Origin: Gemmatimonadaceae bacterium
GTDB lineage: Bacteria > Gemmatimonadota > Gemmatimonadetes > Gemmatimonadales > Gemmatimonadaceae
NCBI GenBank assembly: GCA_016742275.1
Contig: JACVCD010000010.1
Coordinates: forward strand, 62,001 to 126,000
Direction of reading: 5' to 3'
Length of the DNA: 64,000 bases
Part shown: piece after piece, positions 9,475 through 17,854 of the stretch
Layout of the letters: every line of letters begins with the position of its first letter
Numbering within the stretch: the first letter of the stretch is position 1
Program-made: the position numbers and the translations under genes
The notes under the pieces: model-generated
Told to the model about the DNA's origin: nothing
Seen by the model: only the letters and a program-made list of their open reading frames with translations
Database searches by the model: none

Positions 9475-9867
9475 GTGTCAATCGGTCAGGACAATGCCGT
9501 AGATCCGGCAGTCGAGGCGCTGGTGCACGAGCTGATCGGTCGTGTTGCCGACAAGTGGACCATGATCGTGCTCGAGGTACTCACCGAGCATGGAGAGGTG
9601 CGCTTTTCGCGCCTCGCCGACCTGTCCGGTGGAATCAGTCAGAAAATGCTGACGCAGACCGTGCGCCAGATGGAGCGCGACGGACTACTGACGCGCACCG
9701 TACATCCCGTCGTGCCCCCACGCGTGGAGTACAAGCTCACCGGGCTCGGCCTCACACTCGCCGCGGCCTTCTGCGGTGTGTGGGAGTGGGCGGAAGCGCA
9801 TCGCGAGGAGGTGGAGGCGGCCCGCGTGGCGTTCGATGCTAGAGGATCGGAGAAAAAGATGGCGTGA
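9475..9867 (+). CDS. HxlR-family transcriptional regulator
   Basis: A 130-residue winged-helix regulator. DKWTMIVLEVL, SGGISQKMLTQTVRQMERDGLL (recognition helix) and the wing VEYKLTGLG are the standard HxlR landmarks. The typical N-terminal Cys of redox-sensing members is absent from the start used here. I chose GTG at 9475 because AAGGAGA sits just upstream; longer starts would read through the promoter. The last eight codons lie inside the left arm of the palindromic repeat at 9842-9992, so the C-terminal GSEKKMA is repeat-encoded. It probably represses the divergent SDR gene. Confidence 0.88.
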   Translation: MSIGQDNAVDPAVEALVHELIGRVADKWTMIVLEVLTEHGEVRFSRLADLSGGISQKMLTQTVRQMERDGLLTRTVHPVVPPRVEYKLTGLGLTLAAAFCGVWEWAEAHREEVEAARVAFDARGSEKKMA

Positions 9868-9992
9868 GGATCAGAGGATTTGAGGACAGGAGGTACGGGC
9901 GTCGGAGGTACCCGGTACGAATGGGTACCTCCGACGCCCGCTCTCTTATCCTCAGATCCTCAAATCCTCGCGCCATCTGTTCTCAAATCCTC
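9842..9992. repeat. Large palindromic repeat element, copy 2 (opposite orientation)
   Basis: This 151-bp palindrome is related to 8386-8539. The complement of 9941-9984 matches 8396-8439 at 43 of 44 bases, so the asymmetric outer arms are reversed relative to copy 1. The tip stem 9896-9913 / 9923-9940 is perfect (18 of 18) but has different bases from copy 1, with both sides changed together. The 9-base loop again contains GTACGA. The left arm supplies the end of the HxlR gene. Confidence 0.9.
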
Positions 9993-10211
9993 CAGGAACG
10001 GCGTGAAGCGTTCGAATGTCGGGACAGTTGGAAGCGAACAAGCAATCACACGCCGCGGCGAACCAAATCGCGATGGAATTGTGCCTAACGTCCACCGGCA
10101 CCACCCGTCTCATGAACCAGCGCAATTCCTTTTTGTGCGGTATTCTCTGGTGCTAGTGCGCTACATCGCTCCTGCCGCACCACTCCCTCCGTATCACTCG
10201 AGGTTCCCGCC
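9993..10211. other. Intergenic region, no gene seen
   Basis: Together with the repeat just before it this is a 344-base stretch without a dedicated gene. I see no convincing reading frame, RNA gene or terminator; it should contain the promoter of the aldo/keto reductase gene. The ribosome site before 10212 is weak (GAGG about 10 bases upstream). Confidence 0.5.
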
Positions 10212-11171
10212 ATGGTATCCCGTCGAGACTTTCTTGCCACCACGGCCGGCGTAGGCGCCACGCTGAGCCTGACGCCCCGACTCCTCGAGGCACTTGCCCA
10301 GGGGCAGCTCATCCAGCGCGCCATCCCCTCCACCGGTGAAAAAATTCCGGTCATCGGACTCGGCAGCTCGGCCACCTTCTCGTCTGTTGCACGCTCGGAA
10401 GACGTCACGGCCCTGCGCGAAGTCTTCAAGGCCATGACCGACCGCGGTGCTAGTGTCTTCGATACGGCGCCGTCTTACGGTGCATCCGAAGAAGTGGCGG
10501 GCAAGCTCGTGAACGAGATGGGCATCACCAAGAAGGTGTTCTGGGCCACGAAGGTGAATGTGGCGGGCCGCGGTGCTACCAGTGCTGACCCGGCCGCTGC
10601 GCGCGCGCAGATCGAGACATCGCTCGCGCGCTACAAGCAGCCCAAGATCGACCTGATTCAGGTGCACAACATGGGCGATCCGCCAACGCAGCTTGGCATC
10701 GCGCGTGAGTACAAGAAGGCCGGCAAGGTGCGCTACATCGGCATCACCACCACCAGCGACAGCCAGTACGGCCTGCTGGAAAGTGTGATGCGCAACGAGC
10801 AGCTCGATTTCATCGGCATCGACTACGCCGCCGACAATCGTGGCGTGGAGGAAAAGATCCTTCCGCTCGCCATCGAGAAGAAGATCGCCGTACTCGTGTA
10901 TGCCCCGTTTGGTCGCACCAGTCTGTTCCGTCGTGCGGGCACCACGCCACTGCCAGAATTCGCCAAGGAATTCGACGCCACCACGTATGCGCAGATGTAC
11001 CTCAAGTTCATTCTCGCGCATCCCGCTGTCACCGCGATCACGCCGGCCACCAGTCAGGCCAAGAACATGATCGACAATATCGGCGGCGGCATCGGCAAGA
11101 TCCCCACCGCTGCTCAGCGTGAACAGATCATCAAGTTCGTTGACGCTCTTCCCCCCGCGCCCGGTCGTTGA
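10212..11171 (+). CDS. Tat-exported aldo/keto reductase
   Basis: A 319-residue protein. SRRDFL in the first 10 residues followed by a hydrophobic stretch is a twin-arginine signal. The mature part is an aldo/keto reductase barrel: FDTAPSYG carries the conserved Asp and Tyr, WATKV the Lys, and IQVHNM the His of the catalytic set, followed by KVRYIGIT. Export by Tat implies folding in the cytoplasm, perhaps with bound NADP(H). The substrate is unknown. The next gene begins 43 bases downstream on the same strand. Confidence 0.88.
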   Translation: MVSRRDFLATTAGVGATLSLTPRLLEALAQGQLIQRAIPSTGEKIPVIGLGSSATFSSVARSEDVTALREVFKAMTDRGASVFDTAPSYGASEEVAGKLVNEMGITKKVFWATKVNVAGRGATSADPAAARAQIETSLARYKQPKIDLIQVHNMGDPPTQLGIAREYKKAGKVRYIGITTTSDSQYGLLESVMRNEQLDFIGIDYAADNRGVEEKILPLAIEKKIAVLVYAPFGRTSLFRRAGTTPLPEFAKEFDATTYAQMYLKFILAHPAVTAITPATSQAKNMIDNIGGGIGKIPTAAQREQIIKFVDALPPAPGR

Positions 11172-11213
11172 CCGGGCGTTGGCCTTTTGGCCTTGCCATC
11201 CACTACGAACTTC

Positions 11214-12560
11214 ATGACCACCGATTCGGCGGGATCCAACACCGGGCTCTTCGGACGTCTTCGCGCCAGTGTGGGCGCGCAACCGGGCGAAGGCGCGGTG
11301 CTGTTGTGGGCCACGGCGTACTACTTCCTGGTTCTGTGCGCGTATTACGTCATCCGCCCCATTCGCGATGACATGGGCGCCGCCAGCGGCGCCGAGAATC
11401 TCGCATGGCTGTTCACCGGCACGATGGTTGGTATGCTGCTGGTGCATCCGCTGTACACGTCGCTCGTTTCCAAGCTCAAGCGGCGTCAGTTCATCGGATG
11501 GACGTACCGGTTCTTCATTCTGAATCTGGTGGTGTTCTACCTGATCTTCCGCACGGTCAGTGCGGAACAGGCAATCTGGGTGGGACGCATCTTCTTCATC
11601 TGGACCAGCATCTTCAACCTGTTCGTGGTGTCGGTGTTCTGGTCGCTGCTGACTGACGTATTCCGTCCCGGACAGGGCAAGCGACTGTTTGGTGTGGTTG
11701 CTGTGGGCGGTACCATCGGCGCCATGCTTGGAGCCACCATCACCACCGGTCTTGTGGGTGTGATGGGTCCGCTCAATCTCATGCTGGTGTCAGCGGTCAT
11801 TCTCGAACTCGCGGTTCGCGCGTCGCATGTGCTGGATCGCGCCGAAGCGGATATGCGAGCGGCAGATCCGGAGAGCCCGGCGGAAGTCGTAACAGCCCGT
11901 CCGGCCGCATCGGAAGAAGTGATCGGTGGCGGTATGCTTGACGGCATCAAACACATCATGTCGTCGCCGTACCTGCTTGGCATCGCATCGCTCATTCTGT
12001 TCTACACGATCTCGAGCACGTTCCTCTACTTCCAGCAGGTGGACGTAGTGGCGCGCACGTTCGGCGAAGATCGCGCGGCGCGCACGCAGGTATTTGGTGC
12101 GATGGACATCGCGGTGAATGCGCTGACGCTCTTGGCGCAGCTCTTCATCACCGGACGTTTCATCAAGTGGCTCGGCATCGGTGCTGCACTGGCGTTCCTG
12201 CCCGTAGTGACGCTACTCGGCTTCGGCATCATGGGCTTTGCTCCGACGCTGGCCGTGCTGATCGGGTTCCAGGTAGCCCGACGTGCTGGCAACTTCGCCA
12301 TTCAGCGTCCGGCGCGCGAAGCGTTGTTCACCGTGCTCTCACGCAGCGACAAGTACAAGGCCAAGAATTTCAGCGACACCTTCGTGTACCGACTCGGCGA
12401 TCAGGTGGGCGCCTGGTCGTATACCTGGATGGCGGTGTTCGGTCTTGGTCTGTCGGGACTCGCGTTCACCATGGTTCCGCTGTCAGCCGCGTGGCTCGGG
12501 CTCGCGGTGTGGCTTGGCCGCAAGTATGCCGTGCGCGAGGGTCAGGCGCCAACAAAGTAA
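11214..12560 (+). CDS. MFS-like / NTP-NDP exchange-like transporter
   Basis: A 448-residue polytopic membrane protein with about 11-12 hydrophobic segments. The stretch YYVIRPIRDDMG in the first membrane region, and TDVFRPGQGKRLFGVVAVGGTIGA, resemble bacterial relatives of the ATP/ADP (Tlc/NTT) exchange family and related MFS proteins. A TTG at 11187 would add nine residues; the ATG at 11214 is more likely. Late in the protein, QRPAREALFTVLSRSDKYKAKNF is another family-typical loop. The transported substrate is not predictable. A strong terminator follows at 12588-12616. Confidence 0.75.
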   Translation: MTTDSAGSNTGLFGRLRASVGAQPGEGAVLLWATAYYFLVLCAYYVIRPIRDDMGAASGAENLAWLFTGTMVGMLLVHPLYTSLVSKLKRRQFIGWTYRFFILNLVVFYLIFRTVSAEQAIWVGRIFFIWTSIFNLFVVSVFWSLLTDVFRPGQGKRLFGVVAVGGTIGAMLGATITTGLVGVMGPLNLMLVSAVILELAVRASHVLDRAEADMRAADPESPAEVVTARPAASEEVIGGGMLDGIKHIMSSPYLLGIASLILFYTISSTFLYFQQVDVVARTFGEDRAARTQVFGAMDIAVNALTLLAQLFITGRFIKWLGIGAALAFLPVVTLLGFGIMGFAPTLAVLIGFQVARRAGNFAIQRPAREALFTVLSRSDKYKAKNFSDTFVYRLGDQVGAWSYTWMAVFGLGLSGLAFTMVPLSAAWLGLAVWLGRKYAVREGQAPTK

Positions 12561-12587
12561 CGACGCAAGACTCAGCACTTTTACGCG

Positions 12588-12616
12588 AAACCCGGAACCA
12601 ATCAGTTCCGGGTTTT
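12588..12616 (+). terminator. Rho-independent terminator
   Basis: AAACCCGGAAC (12588-12598) pairs with GTTCCGGGTTT (12605-12615) across a 6-base loop and runs into a T tract. It ends the transporter transcript. The A-rich 5' side may also help terminate the convergent AraC-type gene on the other strand. Confidence 0.88.
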
Positions 12617-12649
12617 GTGTTTGTGCACCGAGTTGTGAGAGGCGAAGTC

Positions 12650-13669
12650 TCAGATCAACCGAAGCTTCGGGCGCGGCGCAGCTTCGCGCGCTTCACCAAC
12701 AGTAGCCGCGCGCGGAATTTCCGGGATCGCGGTCTTGATGATCTGCGCCTCGAACATGCGGCCCACGATGCGCACGGCACCGTACGCACGCAGATCACGC
12801 GGCGTCTGTCGCGTATAGCGGCGGATGTGATTGGCCATGAGCGCCGGCGACGGGAAGGCAAGCAGTCCCGCGATGCTCTGGATGGTGCGCCCTTCTTCTT
12901 CGAGATAGTACGCCACCATGAGACATCGCGCCCAGCCGATGATGTGCTGTGGCGATGGCATGCCGTACTGCTCACAGTACTTCCGCAGCGTACGCTCGTG
13001 CATGCGAGCCGCACGTGCGAGCTGCGGGAGCGTTACGGGTTGATGGGCCAGACGCAACGTGGTGCGCAGCAGCGTGGCACACTCGTCGTTGACATCGAGA
13101 TGAGCCAATCGCCACAACCTGGTGGCAACACCCTCCGTCTCGCTGTGCGACAGCGTATCGAGCAGCGCATGTCCAGCGCCGATACGCGATGACGTGATGA
13201 CGTCACTGACTCCACGCGCACCGAGTTTCGCCGTGGCGCTGAGGTCCGAAACACCCTCGACGAACAACCCAACCATCGCCACATGCGGGAATCGCTCCCG
13301 AATGCTGACCAGCTGCTCGAGCAGGTCGGTTTCCCTGGCGGATGGGATGGGAACCAGCAACGTCACACCGGCGCGGTCGAGCAAACGCTCCTGACACTCG
13401 CGCCACGACGAGGTGAACTCCACGGCCACCTTCCCGGCCAGCCCAGCACGCACGTCCGCCTGACAGGACGCCGGGATCTGGTACGCGAGTATGCCAGCAG
13501 GTGCGGGCGTGCGGAGACGCAACCCCGTGATGGCTGCCGCCGACTTGGAACTGGAAGTTCCCGAACCGGACGTGACCGAACTGGACGCGGACGTCGATGA
13601 CGCCCCCGCCCCCCCACCGCTCACTGCGGGAGGAGTTCGATCAGGTTCGGAACGGGATCGACCTGTCAT
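12650..13669 (-). CDS. AraC-type HTH regulator
   Basis: A 339-residue protein. The first 50 residues are Ser/Gly/Thr-rich low complexity. Residues about 60-200 look like an alpha/beta sensor domain without clear family. The C-terminal part has an AraC-type double helix-turn-helix: LPQLARAARMHERTLRKYCEQYG, then IQSIAGLLAFPSPALMANHIRRYTRQTPRDLR. A short tail follows. Its ATG overlaps the stop of the upstream helical-repeat gene by 4 bases, so the two are one operon; the upstream protein may act as its partner or sensor. Target genes unknown. Confidence 0.8.
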   Translation of the reverse strand: MTGRSRSEPDRTPPAVSGGGAGASSTSASSSVTSGSGTSSSKSAAAITGLRLRTPAPAGILAYQIPASCQADVRAGLAGKVAVEFTSSWRECQERLLDRAGVTLLVPIPSARETDLLEQLVSIRERFPHVAMVGLFVEGVSDLSATAKLGARGVSDVITSSRIGAGHALLDTLSHSETEGVATRLWRLAHLDVNDECATLLRTTLRLAHQPVTLPQLARAARMHERTLRKYCEQYGMPSPQHIIGWARCLMVAYYLEEEGRTIQSIAGLLAFPSPALMANHIRRYTRQTPRDLRAYGAVRIVGRMFEAQIIKTAIPEIPRAATVGEAREAAPRPKLRLI

Positions 13670-15042
13670 AGGAATACCGCGCGGCCATCCAACCGATGCT
13701 CATGTTCAAATGAAAGCAGTCGGCGCAGCGCCGCGCCTTTGACGACCGAGATATCCGGAGTGGTCCACGATTCCGCCGTCAAATCGTCAGAAGCGGTACG
13801 TGCGACCTGCCTGTCTCGTTCGTTCGATGCTGCCACTCGGCGGGCCGATTCGATGCGATCGGACAGTGCATCGCACTCGAACACCCACTCGTTGAACTTC
13901 CTGTCGATCGACAAAGCGCGCGCATCGGCCACGGCATGCATCGCGTCATCGAACTGGCCGAGCCGCAGCGCCAGTCGCGCCACGCCGAGCGACAGGTACA
14001 CCACATCGTACGGCGTGAGCCCGCGCTCCGGCGGGTCCGCCAACCACTGCTGTGTCGCTGACAGCACGCGTTCCGATACGGTGGCTTCCTCCCGACGCGA
14101 CAGTACGTGACGTCCCCATGCACTGCGTGCGATCTCGGCTTCGCACATCCGCCGCACTTCATCAGGTGCGCCACTCAGTAATGTGAGCGTGCCAGACAAT
14201 GACGCCACGGCAAGCCGCGGTGAAGTGGTATATGCCAATACGGCGAGGCGAGCCCGAACGGCTGGCACCACAGCACCCAGCTCCACGGCGACTTCTGCGA
14301 GCGTGGTGAGAACGTCCGCATGCCGTGCATCTCCTTCGGCGAGAAGGTCATGCGCACTCCAGATCGCAGCAAGCGCATCGTGGAGTTGCCCACTCTTTCT
14401 CAAAAGCAGCGTCTGCAGCATGTGCGCCTGCACACGATAAAACGCGGATGACAAGCTAGATGGTGCGAGGATCCGCAGTACCATCTTCTTGGCCACCGGA
14501 TAATTGCCGCGCTCCACATGCAGGATACCCAAGCCCAACAGGGCGTTGGGCAGCGCATCGATCCACCGGACTTCTCGCGGCAACCGCGATGAACGGCGCA
14601 TCGCATCGCGATACCACTGCTCGGCATCATCGAGTCGCGCACCAGTGCGCGCAATTCGGCCACGCCTGGTACTGAGGAACGCCAGAACTTCGTCGCGTTC
14701 CACATCGCTTCGGATCGTACTTCCTACACTCAGACGCTCTTCAAGCGCATTGAGCATTTCCCAGGCTTCGTCCAGATACCCCTGCGATTCAATGACGGCA
14801 GCCGCCGATATCCAATCGTACACCGGATCTTCCGCTTGACGCCCAGTCATTGGCAACGGGAGGCGTGAGGCGAACGGTGCGAGGTACTCCGCGACGAAGT
14901 CCGGGACCGGCGAAAGCGATTCGCTTTCGCGCAACACGCCGAGAAGGACGTACCACAACCCCTGCAACGCTTTCCGGTCGGCTACTTCACCGGGCTGCGC
15001 AGCAAGGGTCGCGGACCCTCCGGCATTGGTCGGACGTGACAT
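13666..15042 (-). CDS. Helical-repeat (TPR-like) protein
   Basis: A 458-residue cytoplasmic protein, mostly alpha helical, with TPR-like pairs such as YLDEAWEMLNALEERL, DAEQWYRDAMRRS, GLGILHVERGNYPVAKKM and LGVARLALRLGQFDDAMHAVADAR. No catalytic motif is seen. I use the ATG at 15042 rather than an upstream in-frame start because the extra residues look non-coding. It is coupled to the AraC-type regulator by an ATGA overlap, suggesting a regulatory or scaffold role. The repeat assignment is by eye. Confidence 0.65.
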   Translation of the reverse strand: MSRPTNAGGSATLAAQPGEVADRKALQGLWYVLLGVLRESESLSPVPDFVAEYLAPFASRLPLPMTGRQAEDPVYDWISAAAVIESQGYLDEAWEMLNALEERLSVGSTIRSDVERDEVLAFLSTRRGRIARTGARLDDAEQWYRDAMRRSSRLPREVRWIDALPNALLGLGILHVERGNYPVAKKMVLRILAPSSLSSAFYRVQAHMLQTLLLRKSGQLHDALAAIWSAHDLLAEGDARHADVLTTLAEVAVELGAVVPAVRARLAVLAYTTSPRLAVASLSGTLTLLSGAPDEVRRMCEAEIARSAWGRHVLSRREEATVSERVLSATQQWLADPPERGLTPYDVVYLSLGVARLALRLGQFDDAMHAVADARALSIDRKFNEWVFECDALSDRIESARRVAASNERDRQVARTASDDLTAESWTTPDISVVKGAALRRLLSFEHEHRLDGRAVFL

Positions 15043-15185
15043 GATGGCTCGGTGCGGATGTTCGTGAGCAATTGGGCTGGCCACGGAACACCAGCGAGTA
15101 TCCTACCCGCTGGAGTTCCATGCGAGCTGGAGTTTACCGCAGCCCGATTGCTGCTGGCCAGCCGATTCGTCCCAGGACTTTTCCT

Positions 15186-15229
15186 AATCGGCCCCTGTTT
15201 GGCCCGATAGGTGAAAGTCGGGGCCGATT
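15186..15229. repeat. 10-bp inverted repeat in divergent intergenic region
   Basis: AATCGGCCCC at 15186-15195 and GGGGCCGATT at 15220-15229 form a perfect dyad separated by 24 bases. It lies between the helical-repeat gene (minus) and a small lipoprotein gene (plus), about 64 bases before the lipoprotein start. It could be an operator or a leader hairpin. Confidence 0.6.
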
Positions 15230-15292
15230 TCGCCGTCACGAGCGGGGGTCGCGCACGCGCATTGTGCGGCAACCCCTCCCGTGGAGCCTTTC

Positions 15293-15562
15293 ATGATCGT
15301 CGACCGTCCCCTGAACACCGTTGTTTCGTCGTTTTCCTGGCAGCGCGCACGTCGCACGTTGTTTGTGCTGAGCCTCGCCCTTCCACTGGCCGCTTGCGAA
15401 CGGACCAGTTCGCTTACGGAGCCGGAATTCGAAGGGCCCGCTGCCCCCAAGCGCAACGTGGCATGCGTCCAGACCGATTCGGTTGGCAACGTCATCGCGG
15501 TCGAGCCCTACGACGGAAGCGGTTCGTGCGGCGACGGCTTCGACGTGCGCATCTGGAATTGA
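15293..15562 (+). CDS. Small putative lipoprotein
   Basis: An 89-residue protein beginning MIVDRPLN. A hydrophobic signal peptide ends in a lipobox (LPLAAC, Cys near residue 35). The mature part is only about 55 residues, with three further Cys (ACVQTD, SCGDGF) and a C-terminal FDVRIWN. GGAG 7 bases before the ATG at 15293 supports this start over a GTG at 15281. No known family is recognised. Confidence 0.65.
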   Translation: MIVDRPLNTVVSSFSWQRARRTLFVLSLALPLAACERTSSLTEPEFEGPAAPKRNVACVQTDSVGNVIAVEPYDGSGSCGDGFDVRIWN

Positions 15563-15606
15563 TCGCGCCCACGCAGTCGCTGCGTAGTGCGTTGCGATCC
15601 GGCGAG

Positions 15607-15870
15607 ATGAAACGACCACGCTTCACCACCGCGCAGATCGTTCACGTGCTACTGGAATGGGAGGCTGGCGCACTGCGCGCCGACCTGACCCGTCGCTACG
15701 GCGTCACCGCGCGAACGTTGTATCGCTGGCGTACGCAATACGGACCACAGCTGTTCGCCAACGCAAAGCCATTGGAGTCTGTGCCTGATGAAGGGCACCG
15801 GGGAATGGGACAGGGGAAGGACCAGGAGCTCCTCCTGGATGTCATGAAAGACTTGATGGGACGCCGATAG
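15607..15870 (+). CDS. Solitary transposase-like HTH protein (IS3 OrfA type)
   Basis: An 87-residue protein resembling the N-terminal HTH of IS3-family OrfA: KRPRFTTAQIVHVLLEWEAG, then RRYGVTARTLYRWRTQYG. The leucine-zipper part that normally follows is replaced by a shorter Gly/Glu-rich segment ending LLLDVMKDLMGRR. No OrfB integrase, inverted terminal repeats or target duplication are visible around it. It is either a decayed IS remnant or a domesticated DNA-binding protein. Confidence 0.6.
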   Translation: MKRPRFTTAQIVHVLLEWEAGALRADLTRRYGVTARTLYRWRTQYGPQLFANAKPLESVPDEGHRGMGQGKDQELLLDVMKDLMGRR

Positions 15871-16014
15871 CGTCGATCGCTGAATGCGGTGTGGGGGAGG
15901 TAGGAATGAGTAGACTGAATGAACTGCTGTAATGCTTGACCCTGCATAGTCGGGATCTTTCACGACACGGACAGGGCATGATGGGCCAGCCGCTCCGAGT
16001 GGTGCTGCCTGGTC

Positions 16015-16043
16015 TTTACATACATAGAAGTTCAATGTATAGT
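16015..16043 (+). promoter_or_regulatory. Promoter with overlapping PadR-type operator
   Basis: TTTACA (16015-16020), a 17-base spacer and TATAGT (16038-16043) make a near-consensus sigma-70-type promoter. ATACAT (16020-16025) and ATGTAT (16035-16040) form a dyad with 9 bases between them, lying across the spacer and -10. PadR proteins commonly bind ATGT/ACAT-type dyads, so autorepression of the operon at 16080-18744 is likely. The leader to the ATG is about 30 bases. Confidence 0.75.
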
Positions 16044-16079
16044 AGCCCGAGGTAAGCGAATTCTCGGCCCGTGCCAGTC

Positions 16080-16430
16080 ATGGATATCAACAAGGATCTG
16101 ATCGCCGCGTCGTCCACGCCCATTGTGCTGGCCATCCTCGCGGAGGGGGACAGTTATGGCTACGCCATCCTGCAGCGGGTGCGCGAGCTATCGGGTGGTA
16201 AGCTCGAATGGACTGACGGCATGCTCTATCCCGTGCTCCACCGCCTCGAGCGTGTGGGGCACGTGGAGGCGCGATGGGAGCAGTCGGACACGGGGCGCAA
16301 TCGCAAGTACTATCGGCTGACTGCCCAGGGACGCGAGCAGTTGAAGGAAGAGCGACGGCAATGGTTGGCCGTTGATGCCACGTTGCGTGGCATCTGGCAG
16401 GTGATGCATCCCATGCCACTTGGAGTCTGA
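16080..16430 (+). CDS. PadR-family transcriptional regulator
   Basis: A 116-residue PadR-type winged helix. Landmarks are the N-terminal PIVLAILAEGDSYGYAI, the LEWTDGMLYPVLHRLER recognition region and the wing GRNRKYYRLTAQGREQL. It starts at the ATG at 16080 (an in-frame GTG lies 9 bases before). It is the first gene of a three-gene operon with a membrane protein and a metallo-beta-lactamase, spaced 2 bases from the next start. It probably represses the operon through the dyad in its own promoter. Confidence 0.92.
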   Translation: MDINKDLIAASSTPIVLAILAEGDSYGYAILQRVRELSGGKLEWTDGMLYPVLHRLERVGHVEARWEQSDTGRNRKYYRLTAQGREQLKEERRQWLAVDATLRGIWQVMHPMPLGV

Positions 16431-16432
16431 TC

Positions 16433-17854
16433 ATGACCACCACGTCGGAGCAGGGTTCCTTTCCGGGTTCTCCTCCGGGACCTCCTCCAGGTTCTCTTCC
16501 GGATCCGCTGGAGCTGCAGTTCGACCAGTGGCGTGGCTATCTGCACCGACGTCAACACATCCAGGCCGTGGATGTGGCGGAGCTCGAAGATCATCTGCGT
16601 GAGCAGGTGGACGGTCTTCGGCGATCAGGGTTGTCCGGCGACGAAGCGTTCCTCGTGGCGGTGAAACGCATGGGTGATCTCGATGCGTTGTCGCGCGAGT
16701 TTGCGCGCGAGCACTCCGAGCGCCTCTGGAAGCAGTTGGTGCTGCTGCACGATGACACGAGCGACAGCACCGCGCGCCTCCGCACCGATGCCTTCATGGC
16801 GTGGGGGCTCGCAGTTGCGGCCGGTGTGCTGGTCAAGGTGCCCACGCTGTTCGGGCTGACCTTTGAGAATGCGGAAGGATTCTACGCGCGGCATCTGCCG
16901 TTGTTCGTACTGGCGATGCTCACCACCTATTTCGCGTGGAAGCGTCGTCTTCCCGAAACCACGATTCGTTGGCTGGTGGCTGGCTTTGCGGCGGGCGCGG
17001 TGTTTGCCAATGTGTATCCGTTTGTGACCGGCAGTGATGTAGAAATACTCACCGCGCTGCATCTGCCACTCGCGCTCTGGTTGCTGGTGGGCGTGGCGTA
17101 CACCGGTTCGCGTTGGCGCACGGTGGAGGCCCGTATGGATTTCATCCGCTACACCGGCGAGTTCTTCATCTACTATGTGCTCATTGCGCTCGGTGGCGGC
17201 GTATTGGCCGCGATGACCACGCTGGTGTTTGGCGCCATCGGTATCAAGGTCGATTCGGCGTTCCAGCAGTGGATCGTGCCCTGTGGTGCAGCGGGCGGTG
17301 TGCTGGTAGCGACGTGGCTGGTGGAAGCCAAGCAGAGTGTGGTGGAGAACATGGCGCCGGTGCTGACGCGGCTCTTTGCCCCCATGTTTGCGGCACTGCT
17401 GTTGGCGTTTCTGGTTGCGCTGGCGTTCACGGGCAATGTCATCGACATCCAGCGCGAAGTGCTTATTGGTTTCGATGCGTTGCTCGCGCTCGTGCTGGCT
17501 CTGTTCCTTTACACCGTTTCGGCGCGTGATCCGCAGGCTCCACCGGGTCTGTTTGACGTGGTGCAGGTGGTGCTGGTGGTGAGTGCGCTGGCCGCTGATG
17601 TGGTGGCGCTGTGGGCCATCGGCACGCGCATCACCGAGTTCGGATTCACCCCCAATCGTGTAGCGGCACTCGGGGAGAATGTGTTGCTGCTAGTGAATCT
17701 CGCTGGTTCAGCCGTGCTCGGTCTCCGCTTCCTGCGTGGACGTGGCACGTTCCGCGCACTCGAGCGGTGGCAGACGGCTTATCTGCCGGTTTTTGCGCTG
17801 TGGGCGGCCCTGGTGGTGATCGTGTTTCCATTGTTGTTCAACACGGCCAGCTGA
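16433..17854 (+). CDS. Polytopic membrane protein with permease-prefix-like N-terminus
   Basis: A 473-residue protein. After a Pro/Gly-rich start, residues about 25-100 form a helical cytoplasmic region (DQWRGYLHRRQHI...ELEDHLREQVDGL, then DEAFLVAVKRMGDLDALSREFA), matching the prefix domain typically found downstream of PadR regulators. About 10-11 hydrophobic membrane segments follow, with no transporter family I can name. Its TGA shares a base with the next ATG (TGATG), coupling it to the beta-lactamase gene. Function unknown; a PadR-controlled envelope or drug-response role is inferred from context. Confidence 0.7.
   Translation: MTTTSEQGSFPGSPPGPPPGSLPDPLELQFDQWRGYLHRRQHIQAVDVAELEDHLREQVDGLRRSGLSGDEAFLVAVKRMGDLDALSREFAREHSERLWKQLVLLHDDTSDSTARLRTDAFMAWGLAVAAGVLVKVPTLFGLTFENAEGFYARHLPLFVLAMLTTYFAWKRRLPETTIRWLVAGFAAGAVFANVYPFVTGSDVEILTALHLPLALWLLVGVAYTGSRWRTVEARMDFIRYTGEFFIYYVLIALGGGVLAAMTTLVFGAIGIKVDSAFQQWIVPCGAAGGVLVATWLVEAKQSVVENMAPVLTRLFAPMFAALLLAFLVALAFTGNVIDIQREVLIGFDALLALVLALFLYTVSARDPQAPPGLFDVVQVVLVVSALAADVVALWAIGTRITEFGFTPNRVAALGENVLLLVNLAGSAVLGLRFLRGRGTFRALERWQTAYLPVFALWAALVVIVFPLLFNTAS

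Noticed and set aside
10194-11447. Minus-strand frame of about 417 codons
   Set aside because: It is antisense to the aldo/keto reductase gene, whose motifs are clear, and to the start of the transporter gene.
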